Below, piece after piece: positions 20,805 through 30,237 of a stretch of DNA of 64,000 nt. The notes beneath the pieces are model-generated. The model did not search any database. It saw only the letters and a program-made list of their open reading frames with translations, and was not told the DNA's origin. Position 1 is the first letter of the stretch. Each line of letters begins with the position of its first letter. Source of the stretch: Schizochytrium sp. TIO01. Its lineage: Eukaryota > Sar > Bigyra > Thraustochytrida > Thraustochytriidae. The translations under genes and the position numbers were made by a program. The stretch is taken from positions 4,504,862 through 4,568,861 of the forward strand of contig SMSO01000025.1 of NCBI GenBank assembly GCA_004764695.1. The letters run 5' to 3'.

Positions 20805-21998
20805 TTAGTAAAAGTAGTCATAGCCAAAAATCCACCAGACATAATTGATGATGTAGGTCACACCCATTTTCGCAAAGTTAGAGATCGAGAACATGCTACG
20901 CATCCAATTAGCAACACCTTGTGCACCGATCCCAGAGAAAAACGTGTTAAGGTTATCACTTGACTCCCTCTGCGCGGCATATGCGCGAGGCCACAGTTGG
21001 TACTTCTCGAACTTTGCAATTGCATCACCCAAGCTTTGGCCCCTCTTGACTGCTTGAATCAAGCCATTCGCAAGGTCAGCAGCATCAGCAAGAGCGAGGT
21101 TTGCGCCCTCACCTGCGAAGGGTGACATTAAGTGTGCGGCGTCACCAACTAGAGCAACTCGTTTTTTCCAGTCAGCGTCTCGAGTCCAGGTGATACCAAC
21201 AGGAAGTGCATTCACAGCACGCACTGTGGCTGTTCCTCTTGCAGTGGCGAGCTTCTGAAAAGCAGAATCCCAACCTTTTACTACGGATGCGGCATCATTT
21301 TCAGTAAGCTCCTTACGTTCGCACTTTTTGGCAAAATAAATGTGCGCTTGGTCACCAATGTGGCCGAGGACTGCATTGTCCTCAGAGTCCATAACAAAGA
21401 TAGTACCTTTTGGTATTTCTGAGATGTCTTCATCTTCTGAGATGATTTTATCGATAAAAGTAATGCCTGTGTACTCTGGCAGCACATCTGTCAAAAGACC
21501 TCGAATCTTCGACCACGCACCATCCGCACCAATCACCACTGTAGCGTTTTCTTGTGAGCCGTCTTCAAAAGTCAAAGTAATTGGGCCATCATCCGAGCTT
21601 CCTTGAACAGATTCAAGCTTTTTACCCCACTGAATAGTCTCAGGTTTAATTGCATTGAGGAAAATGTCCCGGAGATCAACTCTTTCGATCTCAGGACGCG
21701 AGCCATCACCGTCATCATGATATAGCAGCTCTCGATTCTGATTGAGTATGTTCATGGAGTCTGCACCTGGTCTCACTTTCTCCTGAAATTTTTCAAACAA
21801 GCCTGCAGCACGAATTGCCCTCTGGCCTGTTAGCATATGCATATCCAGAGACCCACCTTGGTTTCTTGCGTCAGGACTGGCGTCTGCCTCAAAAATGACC
21901 ACGTTGACCTCTGCCACTTCCAACAAACGGCCCAGGCACAGGCCTGCAATGCCTCCACCAACTACTGCCACGCGAGGCTCTGATCTTTTCTTGTTCAT
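20805..21998 (-). CDS. Class A FAD-dependent monooxygenase (TetX/UbiH type)
   Basis: A 397-residue flavoprotein. The dinucleotide-binding VVGGGIAGL is at 12-20, an NQGGSLDMH segment at 46-54, an Arg-containing IERVDLRDIF at 105-113, the DG motif GADGAWSKIR at 157-166 and the GD motif GDAAHLMSPFAGEGAN at 285-300 followed by LALADAADLA. This is the full motif set of class A hydroxylases, which use NAD(P)H and O2 to hydroxylate aromatic or polycyclic small molecules. Overall layout is nearest to the TetX-type branch common in bacteria and fungi; the substrate cannot be told. The last 25 residues are unusual: hydrophobic and aromatic (TYIINYVWWIFGYDYFY), which could anchor the enzyme to a membrane. 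The start ATG is well supported because the Rossmann motif begins ten residues in. Confidence 0.88.
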   Translation of the reverse strand: MNKKRSEPRVAVVGGGIAGLCLGRLLEVAEVNVVIFEADASPDARNQGGSLDMHMLTGQRAIRAAGLFEKFQEKVRPGADSMNILNQNRELLYHDDGDGSRPEIERVDLRDIFLNAIKPETIQWGKKLESVQGSSDDGPITLTFEDGSQENATVVIGADGAWSKIRGLLTDVLPEYTGITFIDKIISEDEDISEIPKGTIFVMDSEDNAVLGHIGDQAHIYFAKKCERKELTENDAASVVKGWDSAFQKLATARGTATVRAVNALPVGITWTRDADWKKRVALVGDAAHLMSPFAGEGANLALADAADLANGLIQAVKRGQSLGDAIAKFEKYQLWPRAYAAQRESSDNLNTFFSGIGAQGVANWMRSMFSISNFAKMGVTYIINYVWWIFGYDYFY

Positions 21999-22904
21999 CT
22001 TGGTGAAGTTGCTTTCGGCGACCTTTCGAGTTTGTGTTCAGGTTTTGCAGCTGGCGCGAGACTTGCAAGTTTTTTAGTTCCCAGCGGTCAGATGTTCCAG
22101 AAGTTCATATCCAGTTCTTTGTTCATCTTGAAAGTTCATCGTTCCCCATGAAAAAGTCCCAAGCATATGGAAAAGTGTGAAAGACAAAGCACGATAAGTG
22201 ACTGAGACGAAAATGGACTAAACGAAATAGCGGCGGACAAAACTCTTCTGGTCATGAGCAAGTAGGTTTCACAACATGCACGAGGCAATAAAGATCCTTT
22301 GCTACCCTCGGCAACATCGCTACGATCATTTATGAATTCGGACTCTGAGCGTTGGAAAATGAGAAAGGGAAAATGTTCTCATTTGTGCATTTAACTTAGA
22401 GATTCTAGGTAGCTAGTATTCATACGGACTACCACTTTATACGTAGTTGTACTGATACTTCAACGAAATTGCGATTCGTATGGAAACTCCCAATAAAGCG
22501 TAATACTTGGATAATGATGCACCTTACGTTTACCTGGAGAGAACGGTAAAACCTTTCGATTGGCAAGGCTCAAGCTAGTCACATATGATTAAACTTATGA
22601 TGCTTCTTTATTCATTTTCAGGATTCTTCCGTATTAGGATGTTCGAACTGAATTCAACTTTAAAGAGCTCTTTGAGTTTGTGAAGAAATTCGACAGAAAA
22701 GGAAACATTGCTGATTTACAGTCTTGTAGCACCTTCGCATATAAGGTCGTGTCTGGAAAGGAAAGAAAAGAGGTTAACGCAAGACAAGTTCTGTCGTGTA
22801 AAGAAGAAATATTTTGTGATGTTTTGGTTTTATGAGAAAAGTTTGGTTGCTCCTCGATGCTCTAAGGAATCAAAAATTTAGGTGTCGAGGTTTACACTTC
22901 TCAC
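21999..22904. other. Spacer, no gene seen
   Basis: AT-rich sequence without long or protein-like frames. It contains the promoter of the FAD monooxygenase and the 3' region of the next minus-strand gene. Confidence 0.6.
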
Positions 22905-24893
22905 CTACTTCTTACGAGCATTGAACAATTCTTTTGGTCGTCCAGATGCATCCCAGGGTGCATCGCCAGCAATTTCAGAGTCAAGGACAGGGAGCTTGGA
23001 AGCACCAGACAGAGATCCAAGTGGTTTAAGATGGTGCGGGGCACGGGCTGCACTACCTTGCATCTTTTGTTCTAGAGTGTTACGCTTCAAAGCACCAACA
23101 GGAGAAAGACCGCCACCATTGCTGGATTCAACACGCTCTCGCTTGTCTGATGCGATGTCTTGGTCTGACACAGCGACCTCTAAACGAGCCTCCTTACTCT
23201 CCGTTGATACTTTACTTTCTACAACAGGTTCCACGTGTTCTGCACTCTCTTGATCAGCTTCGTGAGAATCGTCCTGATCAAAGGAGTCATTATTACTGGA
23301 GATACTGTTGGCTTCGAGATCCGCCTTTGCTCTCTTCGCATCTTCGGCTGCCTTTTGCATAGCTGCAAGGCGTCTCTGCTCCAGCACGGCGCGATTTGCG
23401 GTCTCCCAGACAGAGCGTTCGGACTCCCAGATCATCAATTTACTATACTCTGGGTGTGCATAGGTTGCAATTTGTGCAGCACGTTTACGAGCCTCAACAT
23501 CTGGGAACGACATATCGAGAAGAGGCTGATCGCCTACACTGGGGCTTAAGGTCAGGTAGAACGATCCTTGGAAGAAGATTGTAATTACAACAACGCCGTG
23601 GTAGTAAGTTTTACTGGCCATAAACTCAACATCGTCAAAGAATGGCTGATTGCCAGTGCACTCAAGTTCGAAAAACTGGCGGCCATTCTCCTGATCAATC
23701 CATGGTTCCTGTCCCTTAGACTTATGGTACTCTGTGAGTTTTGTAAGCACAGACTCTGCCTTGTTAAGCTCTTCCTCAAGAAATGCATTGGTCATGGCAA
23801 AGTGTCGCATAGGTGCCGTGAAAGGAAGACCATCAGGGAGCTTCTGCACCTCAAACCAGTACGCAAGGAGACCCTGCTGGCGCTGGAATTTACGCAACAC
23901 ATGCGGCATCTCATGAAGGGTGACCTCTTGATCCATGTGGATTACTCCGCCATAGCACCAGTTGCCATATCTAAACAGGGCACGTCGCGCGGTGGTTCCC
24001 TCGGTACCCTTGAGCATAAGATAGGTCTGCGTATAACTTCCGCCAAAGGCCTCCTTGCTCCGACCCCAAAGATACTGCTCATCCACGTGAGAGATGTCTC
24101 CACCCATCATGTCCTCATCATCCAAACTATCAAAGGTGCTTCCTGAGCCACGAAGGCCATTCTCGTGGTCGTCACCGTCATCGTCATTTCGGGATGCAGT
24201 TTTTTCTTCGGACTTGCCTTCAATGCTACGCTGTGCTCGCTCGCGGAGGATATAACGCATATTCAGGGCAGTCTCGTCAAGCACCTGCCAGATAGCAAAC
24301 TTACGATACATACCAGTATCGTAATGTTTAATCTGAAAGCCTGATCCCCGGCTCGAAATATCAGGAAAATCGACATCCTCAAGGGCCTGCTCGGAAGCAC
24401 CGGCATCTGCGACAGTGCAGTAGTATGAACCCTGCAGAAAAATCACGTGCAACTTCAAGTCGCCCATGAAGAGTTTAGCGCAAGCTAGCTCCACATCCTT
24501 AAGGTGCCCAGGCTGAGCTTGCAGCTCAAAGTATGTCTTGGACTCGTTGCCATCTTCATTAATCCAGGCTGTCATGCCGTACTGGCTCATTTCCTCAAGG
24601 ATCTCAGATGACTCAACAATCTCATCACGCAGCACGTTCGCAGTCTCATCAAGCATCTCAGCGACTTCCTGAAAAGGGGAGTCCTTGGGCAGGTCTCGAC
24701 GTGCACACCAGAGGGCGAGAGAAGGCCGACGCTTCTGCAGCTTAGCTAAGCTCGTATGGACATCACGTACAGTTAGCTCGTCGTTGCCAAGCTTGAGCAA
24801 GCCCGAGTACACCTCGTTCGCTCGTTGTACAACGACACGCCGCTGTGTATCATCATGCAAGTCGCGCTTAAAGATGCAAAAATATTCGTCCAT
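22905..24893 (-). CDS. Unrecognised protein with an internally duplicated domain of about 210 residues
   Basis: No family is recognised. The open frame reaches further upstream, but the first ATG (24893) gives a 662-residue protein, and an in-frame TAA lies about 70 bases above it. Numbered from this ATG, two halves are clearly homologous. Copy 1 is about 1-213 and copy 2 about 288-503, separated by an acidic linker (about 230-275). Matching landmarks in each copy: LPKDSPF / LPDGLPF; AWINEDGN...YFEL / PWIDQENG...FFEL; LKDVELACAKL / FDDVEFMASKT; HVIFLQGSYYCTV / ITIFFQGSFYLTL; VDFPDISSRG / MSFPDVEARK; YRKFAIWQV / YSKLMIWES. The remaining C-terminus (about 515-662) is disordered, rich in Ser, Glu and Lys, with a coiled-coil-prone start (LEQRRLAAMQKAAEDAKRAK). 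No signal peptide or membrane segment is visible, so it is probably cytosolic. The FxQGS(Y/F)Y motif is the best search handle. A short upstream exon supplying another start cannot be excluded. Confidence 0.75.
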   Translation of the reverse strand: MDEYFCIFKRDLHDDTQRRVVVQRANEVYSGLLKLGNDELTVRDVHTSLAKLQKRRPSLALWCARRDLPKDSPFQEVAEMLDETANVLRDEIVESSEILEEMSQYGMTAWINEDGNESKTYFELQAQPGHLKDVELACAKLFMGDLKLHVIFLQGSYYCTVADAGASEQALEDVDFPDISSRGSGFQIKHYDTGMYRKFAIWQVLDETALNMRYILRERAQRSIEGKSEEKTASRNDDDGDDHENGLRGSGSTFDSLDDEDMMGGDISHVDEQYLWGRSKEAFGGSYTQTYLMLKGTEGTTARRALFRYGNWCYGGVIHMDQEVTLHEMPHVLRKFQRQQGLLAYWFEVQKLPDGLPFTAPMRHFAMTNAFLEEELNKAESVLTKLTEYHKSKGQEPWIDQENGRQFFELECTGNQPFFDDVEFMASKTYYHGVVVITIFFQGSFYLTLSPSVGDQPLLDMSFPDVEARKRAAQIATYAHPEYSKLMIWESERSVWETANRAVLEQRRLAAMQKAAEDAKRAKADLEANSISSNNDSFDQDDSHEADQESAEHVEPVVESKVSTESKEARLEVAVSDQDIASDKRERVESSNGGGLSPVGALKRNTLEQKMQGSAARAPHHLKPLGSLSGASKLPVLDSEIAGDAPWDASGRPKELFNARKK

Positions 24894-25821
24894 CTTTCGT
24901 CTCGTCTGTACCACCTCTTCTTCTGACAGCGCTTTCACCACCAAACTGCTATGCTTGCGACCTTAGGGAGCAGCAGCTTTCGGCATCCACAGCCAAAAGA
25001 ATGTCTCCGCCTTTGGCTCGCGCGAGGTTCTATCGTAGCGAATACGTATTCGGCCTCGTCCTGTGAGCAAAGCTTTGTCTTGAGTCTGCTCTCGACAAAG
25101 ACGAGTTCTTCGGTCAACCGAGAAGCACACGCATCTCCCAGCACTACACGAACTGGTCTAACAAGATGGTCTAACGGCCATATTGTAATGCGTGAAGAAA
25201 ATTCACGGGTCAGAACTGATCCGATTATCTGCGTTGTCCAGAATAGTACCAACCACCTGAGTGAGCTAATCACCGCCACATCTTCCTCCGCCTCTTCTTA
25301 TACCATTTCGCTTTCGTTTTTATACGCGCTCCTGTTCGAGTCTCCATCGTTCAGGCGCTTCTGCTCTCCCAGACACTTTATCTTTAGCTATATTATTTAT
25401 TTATTATTTCTGTATTATTTTTTTTTTTAATGAATTAAAAAAAGATGAAAATGAAAATGAAAGAACGAATAAAAAGCATTTTTAATCTTCGAAGCACAAC
25501 TTGAAGAGACCAGGCGTAGGTGCTATCTAGTATAGTGTGTTGCAGCAGGTGTTACCATGTAAGATCATATGCGTTTGCGTTTGGCCCGAGCATATTACCT
25601 TTAGGCTACGCAAATCGTTTCTCTACAACTTTGCCTGGTTATTTATCGCATGTCACTGATATAGTACATAGTGAGCATAAGTTTCTCTCTTTAAAAAGAA
25701 AAGAATAGAAAACATAATTATTGATGCCAAAGAATCATGATGCCTTCACTCCTCTCCTTTGGCTTTCTTTGGTTCCACTGTTTTCCAAGTTCTGCCAAGT
25801 CCAAACTACCTCTCGCTACAT

Positions 25822-25909
25822 TTCGTCAATTTCATCAATTTTATCAATTTTATCAATTTCATCATTATCATGAATTTCATGAATTTCATAATTTTCATTA
25901 ATGAAATTC
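25822..25909. repeat. Degenerate 9-base tandem repeat (ATCAATTTY)
   Basis: Several imperfect copies of ATCAATTTC/ATCAATTTT, grading into ATGAATTTC units. Confidence 0.8.
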
Positions 25910-26147
25910 CCAGGTACTCCTAGTGCTTTTATTATCTTATAGCCTAATATCACTGCTAAACCTCCTACCAAAAACTGTGCCTAAAGGCTTGGCCGCGAAC
26001 AGTAATAACAAGTATACACGAAAAGAAGAAAAGATCGAACAATAAAGTAAGCAAGCCAACTCAGGTTAGCCCAAGAAAACTCGAGCAAAAACTCAAATAA
26101 TCTCTTGCGAGCTCAAATAAACTTTCGTAAATATTAGAGTATCACAC

Positions 26148-26192
26148 GAAAGTGAAGTGAAGTGAATTGGAGGGAAGTGAAGTGAAGTGAAT
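26148..26192. repeat. AAGTG pentamer tandem repeat
   Basis: Repeated GAAGT units in two blocks separated by GAATTGGAGG. Confidence 0.8.
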
Positions 26193-26420
26193 TACATAGG
26201 TAAGGGCAGCATCCAGTGCTATTTACTCTTATAGTTTCCAATAGATGAGAGAGGAAGGAAGAAAAAGCAAGAGAGAAGAAGAGCAAGAAGAAGAAGAAGA
26301 GGCGATAAAGAGGCCTAATTAGCCACTTTGGACCACTTTGTGACTGAGCAGTGGCTGTCGAAGGCCAAGTCTTGATCCTCGTAGCGTGCAAAATCGTACG
26401 CTTCCCGGTGCTCCTTAGCG

Positions 26421-26721
26421 GTAAGTCAGGTTCTGAAGCAACTCCCAGGCACCTTTGTTGAGGTGCGCCCCTGAGCCTTTGTGCGTTTGCAGATGTCTGC
26501 AATGGAGATTTCTGTGCAAAAAGGCGTGTTTAGGAAAAGTGATGGACGATGAAGACGCAAGGAGACCTTCCTTGTGAAGCTTGCACTGTGCAGCAAAAGA
26601 ATCGAAGCAAGCCTCTCAAGACGTCCAGGTTTTGCAACAATCTTACGGTGAGAGCGTTTAGAGACAACATGAACTAACTCAATTGTGGGATGAACAGGTA
26701 AATAAACAAGCAATTTCCAGG
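26421..26721 (+). other. Probable 5'UTR intron of TIM9
   Basis: Donor CTTAGCG|GTAAGTCAGG at 26421. An acceptor CAATTTCCAG ends at 26721, five bases before the TIM9 ATG. An alternative acceptor, GTTTGCAG, ends at 26492. No coding frame crosses it. Confidence 0.45.
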
Positions 26722-26725
26722 AAAA

Positions 26726-27004
26726 ATGGAGGCAGCAGCAGGACTTCCGGAGCACCTTCATGGTGAGTTCCTTCAGGCCATTGAGGAAATGCAGATTAAG
26801 GGCTTCCTCGAGATGCACAACAAGGTCACCCAGTCTTGCTTCAAGGACTGCGTCAAGACCTTCCACAGCAAGAACTTGACCGGCGAGGAGAACAAATGCA
26901 TCAACACGTGCACTGCCAAGTTCCTCGTCATGTCCCAGCGTCTCAGCCAGCGCTACGCTGAGGTTTCGATGGAGCAGCAGATGGAGATGCAGGGCCAGCA
27001 ATAA
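26726..27004 (+). CDS. TIM9: Mitochondrial intermembrane-space chaperone Tim9
   Basis: A 92-residue protein with the twin CX3C motif of small Tims: C38-FKD-C42 and C58-INT-C62, fifteen residues apart. The sequence around it (IKGFLEMHNKVTQSCFKDC, then FLVMSQRLSQRYAEVSMEQQ) fits Tim9 better than Tim10, Tim8 or Tim13. The two cysteine pairs form disulfides after Mia40-dependent import. The Tim9-Tim10 hexamer escorts hydrophobic precursors to TIM22 and SAM. The length is typical of the family. Its 3' end faces the next gene across only 152 bases, a stretch holding an ACGT-type simple repeat near 27035-27050. Confidence 0.93.
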   Translation: MEAAAGLPEHLHGEFLQAIEEMQIKGFLEMHNKVTQSCFKDCVKTFHSKNLTGEENKCINTCTAKFLVMSQRLSQRYAEVSMEQQMEMQGQQ

Positions 27005-27156
27005 GAACAAACCATATACACTTATATACCAACCTACGTACGTACGTACCTACACACCCACCTACCCATACAAGATCCAAGACCATTCTTGTTCGCTCAG
27101 TCACCCCCACCCCGGATGGACGAGTATGATATACATTAATCTACTTTCCTTTGTTG

Positions 27157-30100
27157 TTAGGACTTTTGCTTGAAATAAGCTGTGATTTTGCGCGAACCTT
27201 TTGCATATTTTGCATTCTGCTTACTTTTTCCTGCTACCCCAACTCCGACTGTCGATGGTGACGATAATGGGGTCTTGCCAATACTCGTGCTCAATGAAAA
27301 GTGAGCATCAGCCTCGTCATCATCCTCGATGTCGTCATCATGAATCAGAGGTAGCGCTTTTTCTTTTCTTAGCGGTGTCTGGCGTTTGCTTCGCCGCCCA
27401 ACAGCTTCAGGTGTAATTTGTGTGATTGCTGATACATCACGCTTGGGAATAGAATTAGTGCTGTTACTCTCCAATGGCTTCGGTTCGTTACTAGATTCTC
27501 CAGGAAGAGTTTCCCCAGTTTCTATACGCAGTCGCTTCACGGAGGAGGCCTCATTAGTGTCTGAGAACCGCACGCGAGAGACTTTCCGCACTGACTGAAT
27601 TGACTTCCGCTCAATCGGGGCACCTCTTGCTAATGCTTGTGTAGATTGATGCTCACTCAGGTCTTCATCGCTATCGCCATCACTCTCATCTGAAGAGAAA
27701 AGAACTAGATTAGCAAGTTCAGAGGCTGGCATTGCTGAAGGCTCCGTTTGTGGAGTTATTCCTTTCGTTTCAAGGCTAGCATTCTCCCCATTTTGCCTTC
27801 CTCTGGCTAGTATAGGACTAGACGTCATTGCAGTCAAGATCCGATTGTTCACATTACTTGACTTCCCCTTGTATTTCTTAGTTGGTGTTTTATCTCCTTT
27901 TTGAAGAATCCCGACGCTTGTTATCTGGGGTTTGCCTCGATCATCCACCTGCCCGCCTGTGGGAGAAGTTTTCCGGTAAGAAGAAGGATTTTTCTTCTCC
28001 ACTGCTCCTTTTTCTTTATTTCTTCGGTGCTCGCCCTGATCTTGCAAAGTTGTAATTCGACTTGAAGATACTGACGAGAGAGGCTCTGGTTGAGGTGAGC
28101 TAGACGAGTTCTTCAGTATCGACGAGGAACGAGCAGGAAACGAACTGCTTCGACCAAGTAAGCGGTCGATCTCCTCATCTTCAGAATCGCTGTCCAGAAA
28201 ATCTCCTGTTCTTCGCCGAGAAAGTGGATTTGGTCTCTTCGACAACCTCTTTCTTTCATTTGTTAAATTTGATGCATGGGATGCATCGGTATCAATTTGC
28301 ATCTGGCGAGAAGTGCTGTCATCAGAATTTACCTTCGCTCGGTAGCAAGATGATGATGATGATATTGGTGTTTCTACTTCACGATTTTCAAGATTTTGGC
28401 GGGGTGCTGAAGATGCACTGACAGGTTCCATTTTTATGTATACTGGAGGTGGATTTCTCTGCCCTTCTGGCTCAACTCCGACTGCTAGATTTGAAGGACT
28501 TCCGTTCTGTAAACTACTAGAAAGCACAGGGAGCGCACTCACGAAGGATGTAGAGCGAAGACCGGCCACCGAAGGAATAGTATTAGTACCGCTGGTGTTG
28601 GGATTCTCGACAAAGTCGCAACCCTCATTTGTTGCAATAGAGTCTTGGCTTGATTCTATATCGTAAATATCAAGGTCTTGGCTTTGCCATTGTGATGCAC
28701 TCATCGCTAGTGGGTTAGCTGCACCTTCAGACATATTCTCATGCCGTTCTTCCTGTGTAGCTACCTCGTTCTCAATGGAGGTTCTATCTTCTATCTCATT
28801 TGATTTATTTTCTTCAGTCATAGGTGACTCTATATGTGCACAGTCCTTTAGTGAAGCACGGTTACATATACCCAATAATGAAGTATCTTGTTTTAACATA
28901 TCTTCTTTGTTTGCATCGGGAAGAATGGACTTGTTTTGCATGCCTTCTTTCGCTGTTGTTGACCGCATTGCTCTATTTGATATTTCGTTGCTGCTAGTAA
29001 CTCCAGACGACGGTCGAGATGGCTGCTGGTTATAACGCCCAGCAGATATATTTTCTATGTTGTTCATTGAATTCTCTGAATTTTCTAACTGAAATGCATC
29101 TTGTGTTGTGATAGAACCGTCGGTCCTGAAAGTGGGTTGTTGTAATGATCTAAAAAATGTGCCTTGTGTTGTGGACTGAGACTGTTCATCAAACCCTGGT
29201 CGTAAAGTTGTTTGCTGAGTAATCGTATTCGCATCTTCTTCGTCGTCATCTTCATCGCCGATGTCATCAATGTCTATGCTCTCATCACCCCATTGAGAAG
29301 GCATAAGCGTTGCTGGAATGACCACCTCAGCTCCTCTAGTACGTCTGACATCTCCGTATTTATCATCATCATCATCACCATCACCATCACCACCACCACA
29401 ACAGCCTTCATCATGATTATCGTTATCACGCATCTGGGTTGCAGGAATAGATATTGGGTCACCATCATTGTTTGCGTCGATGTCGTCTTTGGAAGCTACT
29501 CGTCTGTTAGTCTCGTGAAGGTTTTCTTGAGAAGTCGCTACTGTGGAAAGCTTGCGCGTTATTGTATCCACATTACCCATAGGTACTTTAGAAGTTGGTT
29601 TGGCCATGAAGTCTTGACTCTCAAACTCTTCATGGTCTTCCTCGTTCTTGTTTACTTCGTCAGCACTATTTATCTTTTCTTTCACATCTGCAGAAGAGAC
29701 CTGCTTATTACTAACATTATCGTTGCTTTTAGTTTGGGCATCGTTGGTGATACTGTGAATATGTACATTCTTGTTTTTGTCATTATTAAGATGTTCATCG
29801 CTTCCATCCAGATCTCTATCATCGTCGTTGTCCTCGTCGTTATCCTCGTCGTCAAGATCATCCATGTCAAAATCAATTGCCTGAGTTTGCAGTTGCATCG
29901 TAGATAGAGCATTGAGTCCGTTGGAGGACGAATGGATATTCTGGGAGCTTACATCTAAGTCTTCACCATGTCCAACATTTTTCTCCCCCTCATCGCTGTC
30001 CCCACATGACTCCTCGTCGAAGTTCTGAGATGAGCATTGTGACTGCGAAAATTGAGAGGGCATCGTAAGATAAAAATTTGGGTCCAGTCTTAGTGATGTA

Positions 30101-30237
30101 ACTTGGGAAGCTCCACTAGTATCAAAGATCTGGTCGCCATTTCGCGACTCGTGCTCTCTTTCACGAGGTGTTCCGCTCGCACTGACGCTGGTTTTGCTTG
30201 CATCGGTCGCGTCTTCGTCAATTCCTGGAGTCATCAC
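27157..30237 (-). CDS. Acidic disordered protein with SQ/TQ cluster and C-terminal PIP-box-like motif
   Basis: The 1026-residue sequence is almost wholly low-complexity and charged, without a recognisable folded domain. I count about 21 SQ or TQ dipeptides, nearly all in the first 560 residues, which is an SQ/TQ cluster as found in substrates of ATM/ATR-type kinases. Short motifs recur: IPATQM and IPATLMPSQWGDESIDIDDI, then SASQWQSQDLDIYDIE, and MPSQFSQSQ near the start. The middle is Ser/Pro-rich. Basic nuclear-localisation-like patches follow (SKRPNPLSRRRTG, RRSKRQTPLRKEK). The extreme C-terminus, SRKITAYFKQKS, fits a PIP box (xxxIxxYF with Ser in place of Gln) for binding PCNA. A role in replication-coupled DNA damage signalling is inferred from these motifs alone. 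Asp repeats are encoded by ATC/GTC microsatellites near 29230-29400 and 29820-29850. The start is the first of two adjacent ATGs. Confidence 0.7.
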   Translation of the reverse strand: MMTPGIDEDATDASKTSVSASGTPREREHESRNGDQIFDTSGASQVTSLRLDPNFYLTMPSQFSQSQCSSQNFDEESCGDSDEGEKNVGHGEDLDVSSQNIHSSSNGLNALSTMQLQTQAIDFDMDDLDDEDNDEDNDDDRDLDGSDEHLNNDKNKNVHIHSITNDAQTKSNDNVSNKQVSSADVKEKINSADEVNKNEEDHEEFESQDFMAKPTSKVPMGNVDTITRKLSTVATSQENLHETNRRVASKDDIDANNDGDPISIPATQMRDNDNHDEGCCGGGDGDGDDDDDKYGDVRRTRGAEVVIPATLMPSQWGDESIDIDDIGDEDDDEEDANTITQQTTLRPGFDEQSQSTTQGTFFRSLQQPTFRTDGSITTQDAFQLENSENSMNNIENISAGRYNQQPSRPSSGVTSSNEISNRAMRSTTAKEGMQNKSILPDANKEDMLKQDTSLLGICNRASLKDCAHIESPMTEENKSNEIEDRTSIENEVATQEERHENMSEGAANPLAMSASQWQSQDLDIYDIESSQDSIATNEGCDFVENPNTSGTNTIPSVAGLRSTSFVSALPVLSSSLQNGSPSNLAVGVEPEGQRNPPPVYIKMEPVSASSAPRQNLENREVETPISSSSSCYRAKVNSDDSTSRQMQIDTDASHASNLTNERKRLSKRPNPLSRRRTGDFLDSDSEDEEIDRLLGRSSSFPARSSSILKNSSSSPQPEPLSSVSSSRITTLQDQGEHRRNKEKGAVEKKNPSSYRKTSPTGGQVDDRGKPQITSVGILQKGDKTPTKKYKGKSSNVNNRILTAMTSSPILARGRQNGENASLETKGITPQTEPSAMPASELANLVLFSSDESDGDSDEDLSEHQSTQALARGAPIERKSIQSVRKVSRVRFSDTNEASSVKRLRIETGETLPGESSNEPKPLESNSTNSIPKRDVSAITQITPEAVGRRSKRQTPLRKEKALPLIHDDDIEDDDEADAHFSLSTSIGKTPLSSPSTVGVGVAGKSKQNAKYAKGSRKITAYFKQKS

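Larger units (their letters stand above)
24894..26420. other. Divergent promoter region with simple repeats
   Basis: This lies between the duplicated-domain gene (-) and TIM9 (+). 24950-25330 is higher in GC and open in more than one frame, but shows no family motif; it is probably promoter and leader. From 25380 on, the sequence is T-rich and repeat-bearing, with no gene seen. Confidence 0.5.

Noticed and set aside
24951..25430. Long open + strand stretch opposite the upstream region of the duplicated-domain gene
   Set aside because: It ends in T-rich low-complexity sequence, has no motifs and overlaps a promoter region.
25822..25909. Nine-base repeats as a CRISPR array
   Set aside because: Units are contiguous and degenerate without spacers, in a eukaryotic genome; simple satellite DNA.
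26426..27010. Minus-strand open frame of about 194 codons across TIM9
   Set aside because: It is the antisense of TIM9, which has a clear twin CX3C signature on the other strand.
29212..29907. Plus-strand frame of 231 codons rich in Ile and Val
   Set aside because: It is the antisense of ATC/GTC repeats encoding Asp tracts in the SQ/TQ gene; the Ile/Val runs are a by-product.
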